A stretch of DNA of 64,000 nucleotides from Schizophyllum amplum (lineage: Eukaryota > Basidiomycota > Agaricomycetes > Agaricales > Schizophyllaceae): the NCBI GenBank assembly GCA_007026445.1, contig VDMD01000001.1, forward strand, positions 558,001 to 622,000. The letters run 5' to 3'. The notes under the pieces were generated by a model that saw only the letters and a list, made by a program, of their open reading frames with translations, was not told where the DNA came from and did no database searches. A program made the translations under genes and the position numbers. This document shows, piece by piece, positions 48,863 through 60,110 of this stretch. Each line of letters starts with the position of its first letter. Position 1 is the stretch's first letter.

Positions 48863-51660
48863 GCTCTATCCGGGACTGCCTCTCTACATGAGCTTGTCTG
48901 CAATTTGTTACCGCCTCATTCGGCTGTCTGCCCATGTACACCACCATCGATTCGCAGAACATGCAGGCCCAGTCTTTCAAGGTATGAACTGGGTCCATCG
49001 ATTACCTTACAACATACTTGTCTACTTCAGTGTCTGTATTCTAGACGTGCGAATAGTTCTCGCTGCATTGAACACCTGCGTGCCACATTCTGTTGTTCAT
49101 CACTTGGGATGAGACCCATCTGCTCATCTTCAGGCTCTATGATTTCAAGCATTCGCATCATCCACTGAGAAACAGTATATCATTGCCCTAGTACGATGCG
49201 GAGCACCTATGCTCCACGCCTCGGCTTCTCTACGCACACAACAAACATTCTTCCCTGCCCTCCTCAGCGTCGACAGACACGGGAGACAGCCCAGGAAGAA
49301 AATAAGGATCTCCAGAAGGAGATGCGTATGAAAAAATTGGCTGACGGCAGAGCCGCCGAGCGCTCGCTACGAAGGCAGAGCCAACGAGCTCTAGGTGCAC
49401 CCGAAGGTGGCCTATATCGGCACACCGGAAGGTGACCTAGGACCAGGACACCCGAAGGTGCCCTAACACTGGCGCACCCGAAGGTGACCAAGCATCGACA
49501 CACCCGAAAGTGGCCGTCAGGTAGGTGTGTCCTTGGAAGAGGAAGATCAGCGCGATGGTTGCTGCGCGACATCGTACCGGGATTAGTTGATTGGCGGCAG
49601 CGTCAGGGTCCTTGTCACTCGTGAGCAGCGGGCTTTGTGTAGATATGGAGGACCTCGTACCTGGACGCTCGTTGTAACTCCTGGTCGTAGCATGATGCGC
49701 AAAGATCTCAGAGCCTGGTCTGAACAATTCCGGTCAGTGACAAGCTTCAAATCGAGAACAGAGCACGTACCTCATACATCTGCACGTCGAATGGCCCGTA
49801 TCCCATCGTCGACCGGATCCCGTTTACAAATAGGGCGTCTGTCTACCACCGGTTCGAATAAGGTATGACCGAATTGACGTATTGAGGTTTGATTGTCTTG
49901 CAGAAGCCCTCAAAGTTGACGATTGCGACGTAGCCGTCGCGCCCTTCGCGCCACAAAGCAGCGCGAATGTGGCAAGAAAGCGAGCCTTAGACGGAGCGAC
50001 GGGAGTCCATAGAACGATCTTAATGCTTAGACTCAAGATCCACGGTTCACTGAGCACTGGGACGGTCATTAGACGTGTCGGAGGAAAGAAACGTAGAAAA
50101 ACGCACCTTTGACTCGACGATGGTCGTAGACGAGGTTGGAGATCTTGCACTGCAGGCGGAAGATCAGTGGAAAATTCCAAGTTGAATGCGCGAGGCACGT
50201 ACCATCACGGCGGTAGACTGCGCGGAGATAGCTCACGGCAGGCTCACGGAGGTGGTAGCGATAGGATAAGGGCGATGAGAAAGTGACGACGACGGAGAAT
50301 CCTTGATCTTGACGCTTAGCACTCCCTTCTTTCTTATGCCTTATGCCTTAGCTCTTAGGTCTTACGATTGGGCCCTAGCGAGCCCGGAGACAATTGGGAA
50401 AGATCCCTGAAAGCCAACCGGACGACATGTCAGTCAAGGACGATATTCGAGCAGAGCGGGGTCAACGCACCTCAAAAGGCAAGGCGCCAGAAAATCGAAA
50501 GCCAAGGCGGTCTCTGGATAAACGGAAATAATGAGTACAAGCCATGAGTGGTAGGGATGGTAGACGGACTGAGGACTTAAGCTTGAGGAGTGTCTTGAGC
50601 TTGAGAATTGCTGAAGTATTCCGTGAGTGGCAAGCCTCCTGGTACAGTGCCAGGCGGCGCACCTCCAAGCTGCCCGGTTCCCGCGAGCATTGGGTAGCTC
50701 GGAGACGTCGGCAGACCTTGAGCTTGACGTTCGTAGTCGAGGTCGGCGAGAGCGTCGGAGGAGGGGGGCAGTGGCTGGGGATGGTCAGCGAAGGGGGAGG
50801 GGGGGACATGGGGGGCGGAGGAAAGAGAGAATGGCATCACGCAACAGCATGCTGCGCTTATAAGCGCCAGGGTTCAAACTCCGCTGTGTGGCGCCTTGGC
50901 CCCAGTTTCCTATAGAGGAACAAAGAGACCGGGAGATTACCCGTCTATTGCGGTGTGCCGGCGGCGGCGCTGGGTTCCGGCCTTTGTTGTGCGTTCACAA
51001 AGGGAGCTCGGCCGACACAGCATCGTCATAATGAAGGACCCTGGGTTGGGTGTGATCCTTCAATGATCAATGGTCCTGCACCGTGCCTCCTGGGCATTGA
51101 GTCAACCTGCAGGGTTGCCCACACCTCAGCGCCCGGGAACGAGGCAAGATGCCTTGAGCAGGCAGCCAGGCGCAGGGCCTGCACGCGTAATGAGCCAGGC
51201 AGTGCGCACAGCACCCCGAATGCACCTGGAGCGCGGTAGCACCGTCCTATTGTGCGCCCACACCCAAGTCCACTGCGCCCCCCTCGCTGCCCCCTTCTTC
51301 TCTTCCTGCCGAGCTCATGGAAGGCTCGGCTGGCAACTAGTTTCAGAATGAATGTCGACGCGCCGTGCTTTCCCATCGGCAGGGACTTCGGCAAAGGCGG
51401 GCGTCAGGGCCTGTGAGAGAAAGAAGAGCGTTGGCGCCCACAACGCCACAAATCCCATTCATTATGAACATGCACATGACCTTTACCGGACTGTGACAGT
51501 TCGCGTCTGTCATAGTCTGCGCCGGGCCCGGTTCGACTTCAGCTTGGTTGAGTTCAGATTGGTAGGCTCGACATTGGCGTCACGGTCCTGTATGTACGGT
51601 CAAATGCGGTATGGGTTAAAGGAGCATACGACGTTCCTATTCAACACATTCATACCAGCA
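48863..51660. other. Intergenic, no supported gene
   Basis: Includes the CACCCGAAGGTG repeats (49396-49520). A Pro-rich minus frame at 50577-50837 (MPFSLSSAPHVPPSPF ... ending TPQA) and spliceable frames around 49824-50215 might be parts of a small gene, but I could not assemble or recognise one. The stretch at 49269-49330 could encode a short coiled coil after an acceptor-like site; no partner exon is visible. Confidence 0.35.
49396..49520. repeat. CACCCGAAGGTG array, about 30-bp period
   Basis: Five copies of CACCCGAAGGTG or close variants separated by unrelated spacers of about 18 bp. Confidence 0.75.
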
Positions 51661-52153
51661 TGGCTCGCCGGCCGTTCAGCACCCTCGAGTTGCAACTCGT
51701 CCGCAATCTGGTCCACGATCTCGGGCTCCGGAGGTCGGCGCGGAACGTCGTCAACGCCCCGATTATCGGCTAGTATTTGGCTAGTATAACGACATTCTCC
51801 AGCTCCATGCGCGCGCTATCCTTGTAAACAAGAGCGACGCGGCGGTCTGGCACGGCGGAAAATTTCTCTGAGAGTATCCAGGGCACGGCGTTTACCATGG
51901 AGTGGACGTGCCCATTGACTTCAGCGGCCGAGGGATTATCAGGCAGGGGACAGAATCGCTGGCAAGCTTTGGAGGTCATGGCTTTGGTGACAGGATAGCC
52001 CAGCACCTGGTGTCCGGAGCGGGGACACATTTGCCATTCGCGACGAGATGAAGGCGCGTCGGAACTGTCGGTCGCAATGGCACCCGTGTGGAAGAGGACA
52101 TCGGAGGAGTGTGCAGGGGCGGGCACAGATGTGTCTAGAGACAGACTACTCAT
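51661..52153 (-). pseudogene. Inactivated member of the SGHQVLG small-protein family (subtype B)
   Basis: Starts MSSLSLDTSVPAPAHSSD and carries the family core EWQMCPRSGHQVLGYPVTKA, PLPDNPSAAEVNGH, VNAVPWILSEK and ALVYKDSARMELENVVILA. There it stops: ATACTAGCCAA is present twice in a row, an 11-nt duplication that shifts the frame into TAG at 51770. Downstream DNA still encodes DNRGVDDVPRRPPEPEIV and IADELQLEGAER in the shifted frame. It is the only member on the minus strand and lies 4 kb from the others. Confidence 0.85.
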
Positions 52154-52344
52154 GGCAGTGACTGGCTGAAGCGAGCAAAGTGAAGCCAGACCGAACGGCG
52201 ACGCGCGACGCGTAACGTCACACGTTGAAGTCGCATTTTGCCGAATACATATCTGCTCTCCCGCAACCAAGTTGATGTCCCGAAAGACAAGAGTTGACCA
52301 GGTAATGTCTACTGTATGCTCGCTATCGATACTAAGCCCGTACC

Positions 52345-54431
52345 CTACGTAAGATAATCCATAACAATAATCGAACCTGACCTGCTCTGCACGTAGCACA
52401 ACCTCCCACTCGCCGCGCAGAGTGAGAAGTCGCCCATGTCCTCGGCGGCGACGGGCTCAGCCTTGGCACCCTTTTTCTGCTTTTTCTTCTTCCCCAGCCC
52501 GTAGTCATCTTCCTCTGCCCCCGGCGTCAGTGCCCCGTACACCGTCCGAGGCCTCTTCGGCGCGCGAGCGGGCTGGTTTTTCTTCCGCGCGCCGCCATAG
52601 CCGTACATCCCATAATCGTCCTCGTCATCAGAAGACATGTCCTCATCCGAGAACATGCCTCCATCCGAGTCGTCCGCCGCCAGCTCGTCCGCCCTCGCAT
52701 CGTTCTCGTTCAACTCGCCCACGACGTACGCCGCATACCGGATTCCGTTGCCTACTTTCACGGCCAGCACGGCGTGCTTGTCGTCTATGCACGGCACCAG
52801 AGGCAGCGCTGCGTTCGTCTCCGCGCGGTAGTTGCTTTCGATTCCCAGCCCGTACATGTCCGGTGCAAGGACAGTCCCATGAACGGCCGGTAAGAAGGGC
52901 GGCAGGCGGCTGGTCGCGCCGTAGTCGGTGCGGAGCACGCGTTCGAGGGTCCAGCGTAGGGTCTTACGGTTGCCCAGGGCGTCCCAATACGGTCTTGTAG
53001 CGACCTGCCCGCCATCGCTACCCCACGATGAGTCTGTGAACCATGCGCGCGGACACACGATGGCGTTCGACAGACCGCTGTCGGCGTTGATACTATATTC
53101 GGCGCTGGGGTCGATGAGGTCGGGCAGGCCGCCTGTGGGTTTTGACTTCAAGTAACGACTTTTGGGAATCGCGTTCTTGGCTGGACCATTCGCTGCGCCT
53201 CCAGAAGGCGTGAATTCCAGCCGTGACAGGCGGAAGAGCGAGACCTGGGACGAATCACCTAGAACAACAATGTGCGTGGATGTGAGGTGGAGCTGAAAGT
53301 AGAGATCAATCAGCTGGTGCGCCGGCAGTAAAGACTCAGGGCGCTCACCGCATTGACATCGTCGAAGGTCTCCCATTCGGCCACGGAGTTGACGACCCAG
53401 TTCCACAGCATGACTCGTTTCTTGGCAACAATGACGACGAGGGTATCGGTCACATAATGTACACGCGGGCTATTGTCGACGTTGTACGCCAGTCGGCATA
53501 GCACGCGAATGGCAACGGCGGCGCTGCCTGCACTGCTCCCGTCGGCGGAACCGGTGTTCGAGAATGTGGCGTCGAAAAGGTGTATGATGGACTTTGGGTT
53601 CGCTTTCTTATCCTTGACGAGCTTGCCCCGTTCGTCAATAGACCTGCCGAACGGTCAGTTCCGCCGTTCGACCAGACTTGGTCACTTTGAGGGCCCAAAC
53701 ATCAGACACGCACGTATGAGGGGTCATGACTGAGACAAAGCGGATGGTATCCTCTTTCTCCGTCCGGTAGCACTCTTGCAGCTCAAAGTCGTAGCCGCAG
53801 GCCTCCGGGTGCGAGGAGAGCCCTACGCAGTCCTTGATGAGGCCAATGTACACGGTCTTGCTTCGAGTTTCTCCGGCATCGGCAGCGTCGAGATCCCATA
53901 TGTGCAAGAAATGGAGGGAGCAAGTGAGCAAGAAACGGCCGCCCGGAACGAGGTGGACGGAGCGGAAGCTGTCTGCCCCGGGCTGAGGGGGAGGTACAGG
54001 CAGTGCGAGGGTACGCGTCGAGGAGCGAAGGGGCTTGGCGCTGCTGAGGCTCGAAGAGTAGGAAAACATGCGATCCTCGCGGTTTTTTGACTTCGGGGGT
54101 TTCGAGAGCAGACGGAAGAATCGAATGGGTGCCATCGCTGCGCGCTCGAGCGCTTCGATCGACATGGTGTCAATGCTGAAGGTAGGCCCAAGGACCTTGT
54201 TAGCAGCGCATACGCGTCTCAGCGCGTCTGCCCAGACGGAGCGCTTGCGTGTCGCTTCGCATAAGGTTTTGCAGGTCTAATTACTACAGTCAGCTCGAGC
54301 TTCGAGTTGGGCAGGGAAATGCGATATCACGATACCTTTCGTAGGGATATGATGTCCTCTGGATTTACCAGCCCAAGTACAATGAGTATGATGCTGGGGG
54401 AGAGGACAAGTAAGCGCCCTGGTCGACCCAT
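52345..54431 (-). CDS. F-box protein with long beta-rich C-terminal part
   Basis: The F-box is visible as SIILIVLGLVNPEDIISLRKTCKTLCEATRKRSVW across the first intron. F-box proteins bind Skp1 in SCF ubiquitin ligases. The following repeated beta-strand region (VPGGRFLLTCSLHFLHIWDL, VSLFRLSRLEFTP, GRLCYVQSRSGSIIVMDYL) is the sort common in mushroom F-box proteins and may be a propeller for substrate binding. An acidic stretch (SDEDMSSDDEDDYG) and a basic KKKKQKK nuclear-type signal lie in the last exon. The exact start is uncertain: a pyrimidine-rich tract ending CCCCCAG just before the F-box could be an intron acceptor with an earlier first exon. Confidence 0.75.
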
Positions 54432-55291
54432 GTTGTCGTCGGGAAGGGAAGGAGGGAACACCGCAACTCTTGAACGCGACATTGACGCGTGACGTCACGC
54501 GTCGCAGCGTTCGGCCCGTATCTCGTGAACTCAACCCCAGCCATGACTGGCAACGCCGAACAGAGACCACAACCGCAGCCGCTTACTTCTGGTTGCTCAG
54601 AATAACGACCCACCTTGCAACTGCTCCTTTGTATAATGGCCAAAACCGACACGCAGCCACAGCGGATTCATCTCGCTGTTCTTGGTGATCAAGAACTCAT
54701 AGCCTTGTTCCTCGGTCGTTGACTCTTCGCGAAGGACATCCAAAATCGGGGAAGAAGTCGCTGGTCGACGCATTGGTGAGATTCTGCACTCGCCTGCTGA
54801 GGTTAGAGCTCTAATCCAAGTGCAGACCAAAGACGTCTACTACCGTGCCAGAGACAACGCGTCCTTCGTGTTTCAATTTGAGGCACTGCTCCAGCCCTCG
54901 GAATCTGTTTTCATGGCTGTGATTGTTCTTGACGGTACACAATACCGTCTGCGGGAGGACGTGTCGTCTCTCGTTCAGGCCGCGAAAGTCCATTCCCCGA
55001 CCATTTCATGCTTCGTGTTGACAAAAATGGACCTCATCCCCTCTGGCGTTTGTCCGCAGCGCCTTGATTGCCTGGGTGCAAAACCAATCCTGGCTGGACG
55101 TTATGGCGTTGATTGCTTGAGTACAAGCTCACGCAATCATGAAGGCATTGATGAACTTCGAGCATACATCGGTGCGTCGTCCGCCATTAGCCCCGGTTAC
55201 TCTCTGACCATCCGTAAGTTGACGCTTTCTCCCCGCTACCAGGATCCATCGGCTTCAGCCGACAACTGGAGGATTTTTGGTGTGCATGTAG
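54432..55291. other. Interval with an unassigned open frame
   Basis: Has a full CRE palindrome inside GACGCGTGACGTCACGCGTC (54484-54503). From about 54740 to 55200 the plus strand is open and encodes SVFMAVIVLDGTQYRLREDVSSLV and CFVLTKMDLIPSG, faintly like a GTPase G4 region (TKMD), but no P-loop is present. It could be the 5' part of the following kinase-like gene or a decayed gene. Confidence 0.35.
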
Positions 55292-56278
55292 CCGCGCATT
55301 CCTCGATGCTCTTGCAGCATGTTTCTCTTTACCCGCCGCGAGAGCAAACAAGGACGTACGTCTCCTGCTTCCGAAGTTACGTTGATTGTTGATTCATGGC
55401 CGTAGGTGAACGATGAACTATCCGCTATACAGAGCGACGAAGACATCGACGAGCTCTGCAAATCCGTCATGACGAGAACCTGGAATGAGCGTCTTCAGCA
55501 CCTCTTTGGGGCTAAACATCCTGACAGTATCCCCGCCAATCAGATCTCCCCCTCGCTCATCGTCAAATGGCCCTCATCATCTGAACGCGCTAGCATGGAA
55601 TGCGTGCTACGTAACACCTCCATACCAGTCCCGCGCGTTCATCGACCCCATCTCGAGCGTCTCGTCATGGACCTTATTGAGGGCGAGACGCTGTTGGAGT
55701 GCTGGGCGAAGGCAACCCGCTTCATGCAGTTTCGCATCGCCTGCACCCTCCGCTGTTATGTGAAGCAGCTTCGCTCGCTGACCTCTTCGCGCGTCGGAGG
55801 ACTGACGAACGGACGCGCGCACGGCATGGTCTTTCAAGACCAGTCCTACGGTCCTTTCACCTCGATGACGCAACTCCGCCGCTTCTGCGAAGTTGTGGTC
55901 TTCCAGACGTGGCAGACGCGCGTTGAGCGGACGTGTACCCCGGGCGACGCGTTGCCGCCCATCCCTCAGTCGTGCTCCAGCTGGGATACGGTATTCATCC
56001 ATGGGGATCTGAACCCGAGCAACATCATCCTCGACAAGCACAACACGCTGTGGATCGTGGACTGGGAGACGGCAGGGTTTTATCCAGCGTGTATCGAATC
56101 GCACTCGATGCGTCTCTTCAACGACCTCATGCATCCTGACGATTTCGAGAGATTTCCTCAGTCTTGGAGGAGCTATAGAGATTTCATTGCTGGACCAACG
56201 CTGGAGGAGGATGACCGGTTCTGGGACTTCATGGAGGAAAGCATTTATCGTATGGGTGGCGGAGACACAATGATATAA
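55292..56278 (+). CDS. APH-family kinase-like protein (5' end uncertain)
   Basis: Two exons can be read: RAFLDALAACFSLPAARANKD from 55292, spliced at the GTACGT near 55356 to VNDELSAIQSDEDIDELC. The C-terminal part has the aminoglycoside-phosphotransferase signature FIHGDLNPSNIILD (catalytic Asp and Asn) and LWIVDWETAGFYP (metal-binding Asp), plus VMDLIEGETLLECW as hinge. The N-lobe is short, with VKWP as a possible nucleotide-binding Lys. Such fungal proteins are common and their substrates are unknown. Upstream exons exist or are lost; an acceptor (GTAG) precedes 55292. It lies next to the small-protein family cluster on the same strand. Confidence 0.72.
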
Positions 56279-56433
56279 CGCAGCACACCCAGATTATGAG
56301 TCGGTCTGCTAGATATATACTACATGTGATTTGCCGGTAAAAGCGCCAGGCAAGCGCACCGGGAGGAACGTGGGGGAAGCATGGATGAGCATTGAGCGAA
56401 AACTCGGATTTCGTGTTCAGGTTTGCGCAAGCG

Positions 56434-56441
56434 TGACGTCA
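56434..56441. promoter_or_regulatory. TGACGTCA palindrome upstream of family member 1
   Basis: GCGTGACGTCACGC, 85 bp upstream of the start at 56526. The full CRE-type palindrome recurs upstream of other members. Confidence 0.45.
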
Positions 56442-56525
56442 CGCATCGCGCATCCGAATCACGTTGCGTTTGAACTGAACTTGAACTTGACCCAGAATTG
56501 ACACCCTACGGTGCCCCACCCTACG

Positions 56526-57011
56526 ATGTCGACAACAAACGTGCCCGCCACTGTGCTGAACTCAGAAGACCTTGTACCCTCGAGATCTGAACTTTCTACG
56601 TCTTCCACTGCTCTTTTGCCTCCTCGCAATTGGCAGACATGTCCCCGCTCAGGCCACCAGGTGCTGGGCTTTCCCTTCACCAAAGACTTAGCGCGCAAAC
56701 TCTCCTATCGCATTCGTCCCCTTCCAGATGATGCTCCGCCCTCTCGAGTCCAGGGACACTTCATGATGATGACAAACGCCATACCCCAGCTACTCTCGGA
56801 GAAGTTTCCCATACCACACCGCCGTGCCGCCTTGGTTTACAAGGACAGCGCACGCATGAAACTTGCAAAGGTGGTCGTCTTAGCCGACAATCGAGGTGCA
56901 CTGGACACCCCGCGTCAACCTCCCGCGCCCGCGGTCGTGGACATGATTGCGGACGAGCTCGAACTCGAGGGCGCGGAGCGCGAGCCATGTTGGTTCAAGT
57001 GCGTTGACTAA
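56526..57011 (+). CDS. SGHQVLG-family small protein, subtype A, member 1
   Basis: Single-exon frame of 161 residues, MSTTNVPATVLNSEDL. I do not recognise the family. Core: NWQTCPRSGHQVLGFPFTKDLARKL, PLPDDAPP, GHFMMMTNAIPQLLSEKF, AALVYKDSARMKLAKVVVLADNRG and IADELELEGAEREPCWFKCVD. The subtype A marks are LARKLSYRIR and the MMMTNAIP motif. There is no signal peptide or membrane segment, so it is presumably cytosolic or nuclear. The start matches the ATGTCGACAA context of the other members. A consensus splice donor (GGTGAGT) follows the stop after one base, implying a 3'UTR intron. Confidence 0.8.
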   Translation: MSTTNVPATVLNSEDLVPSRSELSTSSTALLPPRNWQTCPRSGHQVLGFPFTKDLARKLSYRIRPLPDDAPPSRVQGHFMMMTNAIPQLLSEKFPIPHRRAALVYKDSARMKLAKVVVLADNRGALDTPRQPPAPAVVDMIADELELEGAEREPCWFKCVD

Positions 57012-57409
57012 GGTGAGTTATAAAGTTCTTCATCCAGCACGATGGACTCATTGGTCGCCTAGAGCTCGAGCCTCGCTTTATTAGAAAGTCATCGCCGTGT
57101 ACGATGCCTCACCGAGTTACGACGAGCTTGACACAGTCGATGATCCTCCTGACCGATACCTATTCTATTTGTGGAGGCAAGCATCTTCACCGTGTGGGTG
57201 TATCTTTGTCTGAGCTAAGGGGGATTTGTAGGATGTAAGTCGTGCTCCCAAGACAGATCAGGATGCGTGTAATGATCATGTAACCTCAACATCTGCTTGA
57301 ACATGCCATTTTTTACTCATATACAATGGGAGAGGCTGGACCTGGGCGGGGCAAGCGCGTGGATCACTGGGTGAGCATATCTTGCTGTCGCGACTTGCAC
57401 TTCAACGCG

Positions 57410-57416
57410 TGACGTC
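57410..57416. promoter_or_regulatory. TGACGTC element upstream of family member 2
   Basis: AACGCGTGACGTCC, 125 bp upstream of the start at 57541, with the same ACGCG context as in the other members but the second half-site lost. Confidence 0.4.
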
Positions 57417-57540
57417 CTGGGCTTGCACGTGTCGCCGGCGTGCACGTGTCGGACCGCAGCTTCATTGAAGTTCAACCTCAACGGTATGTAACCGTGAACC
57501 GTGAATGTTACTTACGTTCGACCCCTGTTCGACCCCCACG

Positions 57541-58041
57541 ATGTCGACAACAAAGATGCCCATTACTGTGTCGAACTCAGACGACCTTGTCTCTCAGAAT
57601 CTCGAGACCCCTGCGACTCACAAGTCTAACGCACTGCCGTCACCGAGTCCTCGCGATTGGCAGACATGCCCACTCTCCGGGCACCAGGTGCTGGGTTATG
57701 TGGTCACCAAAGCCATAGCGCACAGAGCTTGTCAGCAATTCTGTCCTTTGCCTGATAATCCCTCGGCCGCTGAAGTCAAAGGGCACTTTTTCTCGATGGT
57801 AAACGCCATACCGTTGATTCTCGCAGAAAAAATCCCCGCCGTACCACACCGCTGCGCCGCTCTTGTATACAAGGACAGCGCACGCATGGACCTCGACGAG
57901 GTCATCATACTGGCCGACAATCGGGGCGTTGACAATGTCCCTCGTCAACCTCCGGAGCCCGCGGTTGTGGAGATGATTGCGGACGAGCTTCAGCTCGAGG
58001 GTGCGGAGCGCGAGCCACGCTGGTATAGTTGTGTTGACTAG
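57541..58041 (+). CDS. SGHQVLG-family small protein, subtype B, member 2
   Basis: 166 residues, single exon, starting MSTTKMPITVSNSDDL. Core DWQTCPLSGHQVLGYVVTKAIAHRACQQFCPLPDNPSAAEVKGHF, then AALVYKDSARMDLDEVIILADNRGVDNVP and IADELQLEGAEREPRWYSCVD. Subtype B differs from A in the ACQ-FCPLPDNPSAAEVKG segment and in IILADNRGVDN. The distance from the start of member 1 is 1,015 bp. The stop codon TAG is immediately followed by GTAAGT. Function unknown. Confidence 0.82.
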   Translation: MSTTKMPITVSNSDDLVSQNLETPATHKSNALPSPSPRDWQTCPLSGHQVLGYVVTKAIAHRACQQFCPLPDNPSAAEVKGHFFSMVNAIPLILAEKIPAVPHRCAALVYKDSARMDLDEVIILADNRGVDNVPRQPPEPAVVEMIADELQLEGAEREPRWYSCVD

Positions 58042-58339
58042 GTAAGTCTCGAAATTATCTATCTAGCTTCATTGAACTCATCATCCGCCTGGAGCTCGAG
58101 ACTCGCTTTGCCAGGGAGTCATCTCCGTGCACGACAACTCACCGAGTTTCGGCGAGGCGCTTGACACACTGGTCAATAACCCTATCATCTTCACCGTGTG
58201 GGCGGATTTTCTTCCGGGGTCTCTAAGCCTGGAGAACTGTAGGGTGTACATAACCTCCACTCTTGAACATGCCATGTCTTACTCATAATATACAATGGGA
58301 GAGGCTGGACCTGGGCGAGGCAAACGCGTGGGCAACGCG

Positions 58340-58347
58340 TGACGTCA
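58340..58347. promoter_or_regulatory. TGACGTCA palindrome upstream of family member 3
   Basis: AACGCGTGACGTCATGCG, 48 bp upstream of the start at 58395. Confidence 0.45.
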
Positions 58348-58394
58348 TGCGTCGGGACGCTCGTGTCACATCCTCGACCTCAGCGACCCCCACG

Positions 58395-58886
58395 ATGTCG
58401 ACAACAAACGTGCCCACCACTATGCTGAACCCAGACGACATGGTTTTTCAAAATTCCGAAACCGCTGTGTCTGACAAATCCCACGCTCCTTCACCTTCTC
58501 GCGATTGGCAGACATGTCCCCGCTCAGGCCACCAGGTGCTGGGCTTTCTCTTCACCAAAGCCTTAGCGCGCAAACTCTCCTATCGCGTCCGTCTCCTTCC
58601 AGATGATGCTCCGCCCTCTCTAGTTCAGGGACACTTCATGATGATGACAAACGCCATACCCTGGCTACTCTCGGAGAAGTTCCCCGTGCCAGACCGCCGC
58701 GCCGCCTTGGTTTACAAGGACAGCGCACGCATGCACCTCGCAAAGGTAATCGTCTTAGCCGACAACCGAGGTGCAGAGGACAGCCCGCGTCGACCTCCGG
58801 CGCCCGCGGTCGTGGACATGATCGCGGACGAGCTGGAGCTCGAGGGCGCGGACCGCGAGCCACGCTGGTTCAAGTGCGTTGACTAG
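58395..58886 (+). CDS. SGHQVLG-family small protein, subtype A, member 3
   Basis: 163 residues starting MSTTNVPTTMLNPDDM; closest to member 1 (ALARKLSYRVRLLPDDAPPSLVQGHFMMMTNAIPWLL). Core motifs SGHQVLG, ALVYKDSAR and IADELELEGADREPRWFKCVD are intact. A frame upstream is open but the ATG at 58395 sits in the shared ATGTCGACAAC context. The stop TAG is followed directly by GTAAGT. A decayed esterase fragment begins about 300 bp downstream. Confidence 0.82.
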   Translation: MSTTNVPTTMLNPDDMVFQNSETAVSDKSHAPSPSRDWQTCPRSGHQVLGFLFTKALARKLSYRVRLLPDDAPPSLVQGHFMMMTNAIPWLLSEKFPVPDRRAALVYKDSARMHLAKVIVLADNRGAEDSPRRPPAPAVVDMIADELELEGADREPRWFKCVD

Positions 58887-59189
58887 GTAAGTCTTAAGTT
58901 CTTCATCTGGCTCATTGACTCATCGGTCGTCCAGAGCCCGAGGAATGCTTGCGGGTTATCACCACGCAACGAGCGCGGCGACGAGGCCGCCTGTCGATCC
59001 TTCACAAGCAACATCACGTCCCCCCATCGACAGACATCACCTCCAATGTCCTGGTTGGCCGGCGCGACTGCAGCGGCCGAATCTATCATAACGGCGCCTC
59101 GCCGCTCAATGGGTGAGGAAAGCGAGCCCATCTCGCCCATGCCCCCTTTATCCATCCGCCACGCACGCGAAGTCTGGCCTTCCCATCAT

Positions 59190-60110
59190 CGCTTCGTTCT
59201 GCAAATACGCGGCCGAGATCTCGCTCACACCGTCATTGATCACCCAACCATCGCGCACAGCTCGCGGACGGTATTGTGGCCGAAGGCACCTCTTTCAACA
59301 AGAACACTCTCCCAAAAGCCGTTCCTCATCGCTCAGTTCGTGAACAACGACGCTCGACACGTCGTGAATGTTTCGAAAGGCACTTCTGCGGCTCGAACTG
59401 TGTACACGCGGATATGCAAGTCAGGCCAGCGGCGGTCATCTTACTACCCTTTGCCCGAGTGCACACTCTCTCCCGCGCCCATGCCTTCGCCCGAGCAACA
59501 GTTCGTAAAACTGGACGACCTCGTTGTCCTGTCGCCTTCGCCTTCGCCAGCCCTTCTGCCTCCCTATCCGGCTCACTTGCCTCTCGGCTCTACAAAGAAG
59601 AACGGGGCGGCGCAGCGGACGACGATCCTTCCGTCCACGAGCCGCATCGGACAATATACAATGGTGTTGGCACCCTGAGCTGGCTCTAACGATTTGGGAT
59701 AAGGAGATGGACCATAAGCGCGTAACTATGCCAGCTGTCCGTCATCTTGAGCGGCTCGACTTCATGCGTCGTCCGCGCTTTCGAGCCCGAGGGGTCGACC
59801 AGCTTCCCATGCGGCGGCCAGCCAGATGATCGTGCGTGGGTCAACCAGCTCACCATACGACGGTCGACTAGCTCACTGTGCGGCAGCCGACCAGCTCGTC
59901 GTACGGAGGTCGACTAGATAACCATGCGGTGTTACTTCAACGTCAAGGCGCGCTACGGGAAGGAGGCCAAGCACTCAGTCAAGGACACGGAGCGCGAGCG
60001 AAAGCGGCTGTTGGCGCATGCGCAAAAGCGGCCGCCGCCCGATGCCCTCGAGCTGAGGCAGGAGAGGCGGATGGGGGAGGCTCCTTGCGTAGCGGAATAG
60101 AGCAGATGGG
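59190..60110 (+). pseudogene. Decayed fragment of the HSL-type esterase tail
   Basis: Broken frames echo the C-terminal tail of the esterase at 33044-36328 in the same order: IIASFCKYAAEISLTPS (versus IATFCKYVTGIPLAPS), VAEGTSFNKNTLPKA (VAEDTPRSPGTLSKR), PSPALLPP (identical), LTIWDKEMDHKRV (LGTWDGEMIRERV) and VKARYGKEAKHSVKDTERER (GKARYGKKYERAVKGIERER). Only the tail is present, with shifts between frames, so it is a relic. A separate frame at 59046-59678 is open for 210 codons but overlaps this and is probably chance. Confidence 0.7.

Noticed and set aside
49824..50215. Possible small spliced gene with ATG-only first exon
   Set aside because: Donors and acceptors can be paired, but the product matches nothing and the opposite strand is equally open.
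59046..59678. 210-codon plus-strand frame in the esterase relic
   Set aside because: Similarity to the esterase tail is spread over several frames, so the long single frame is probably accidental.
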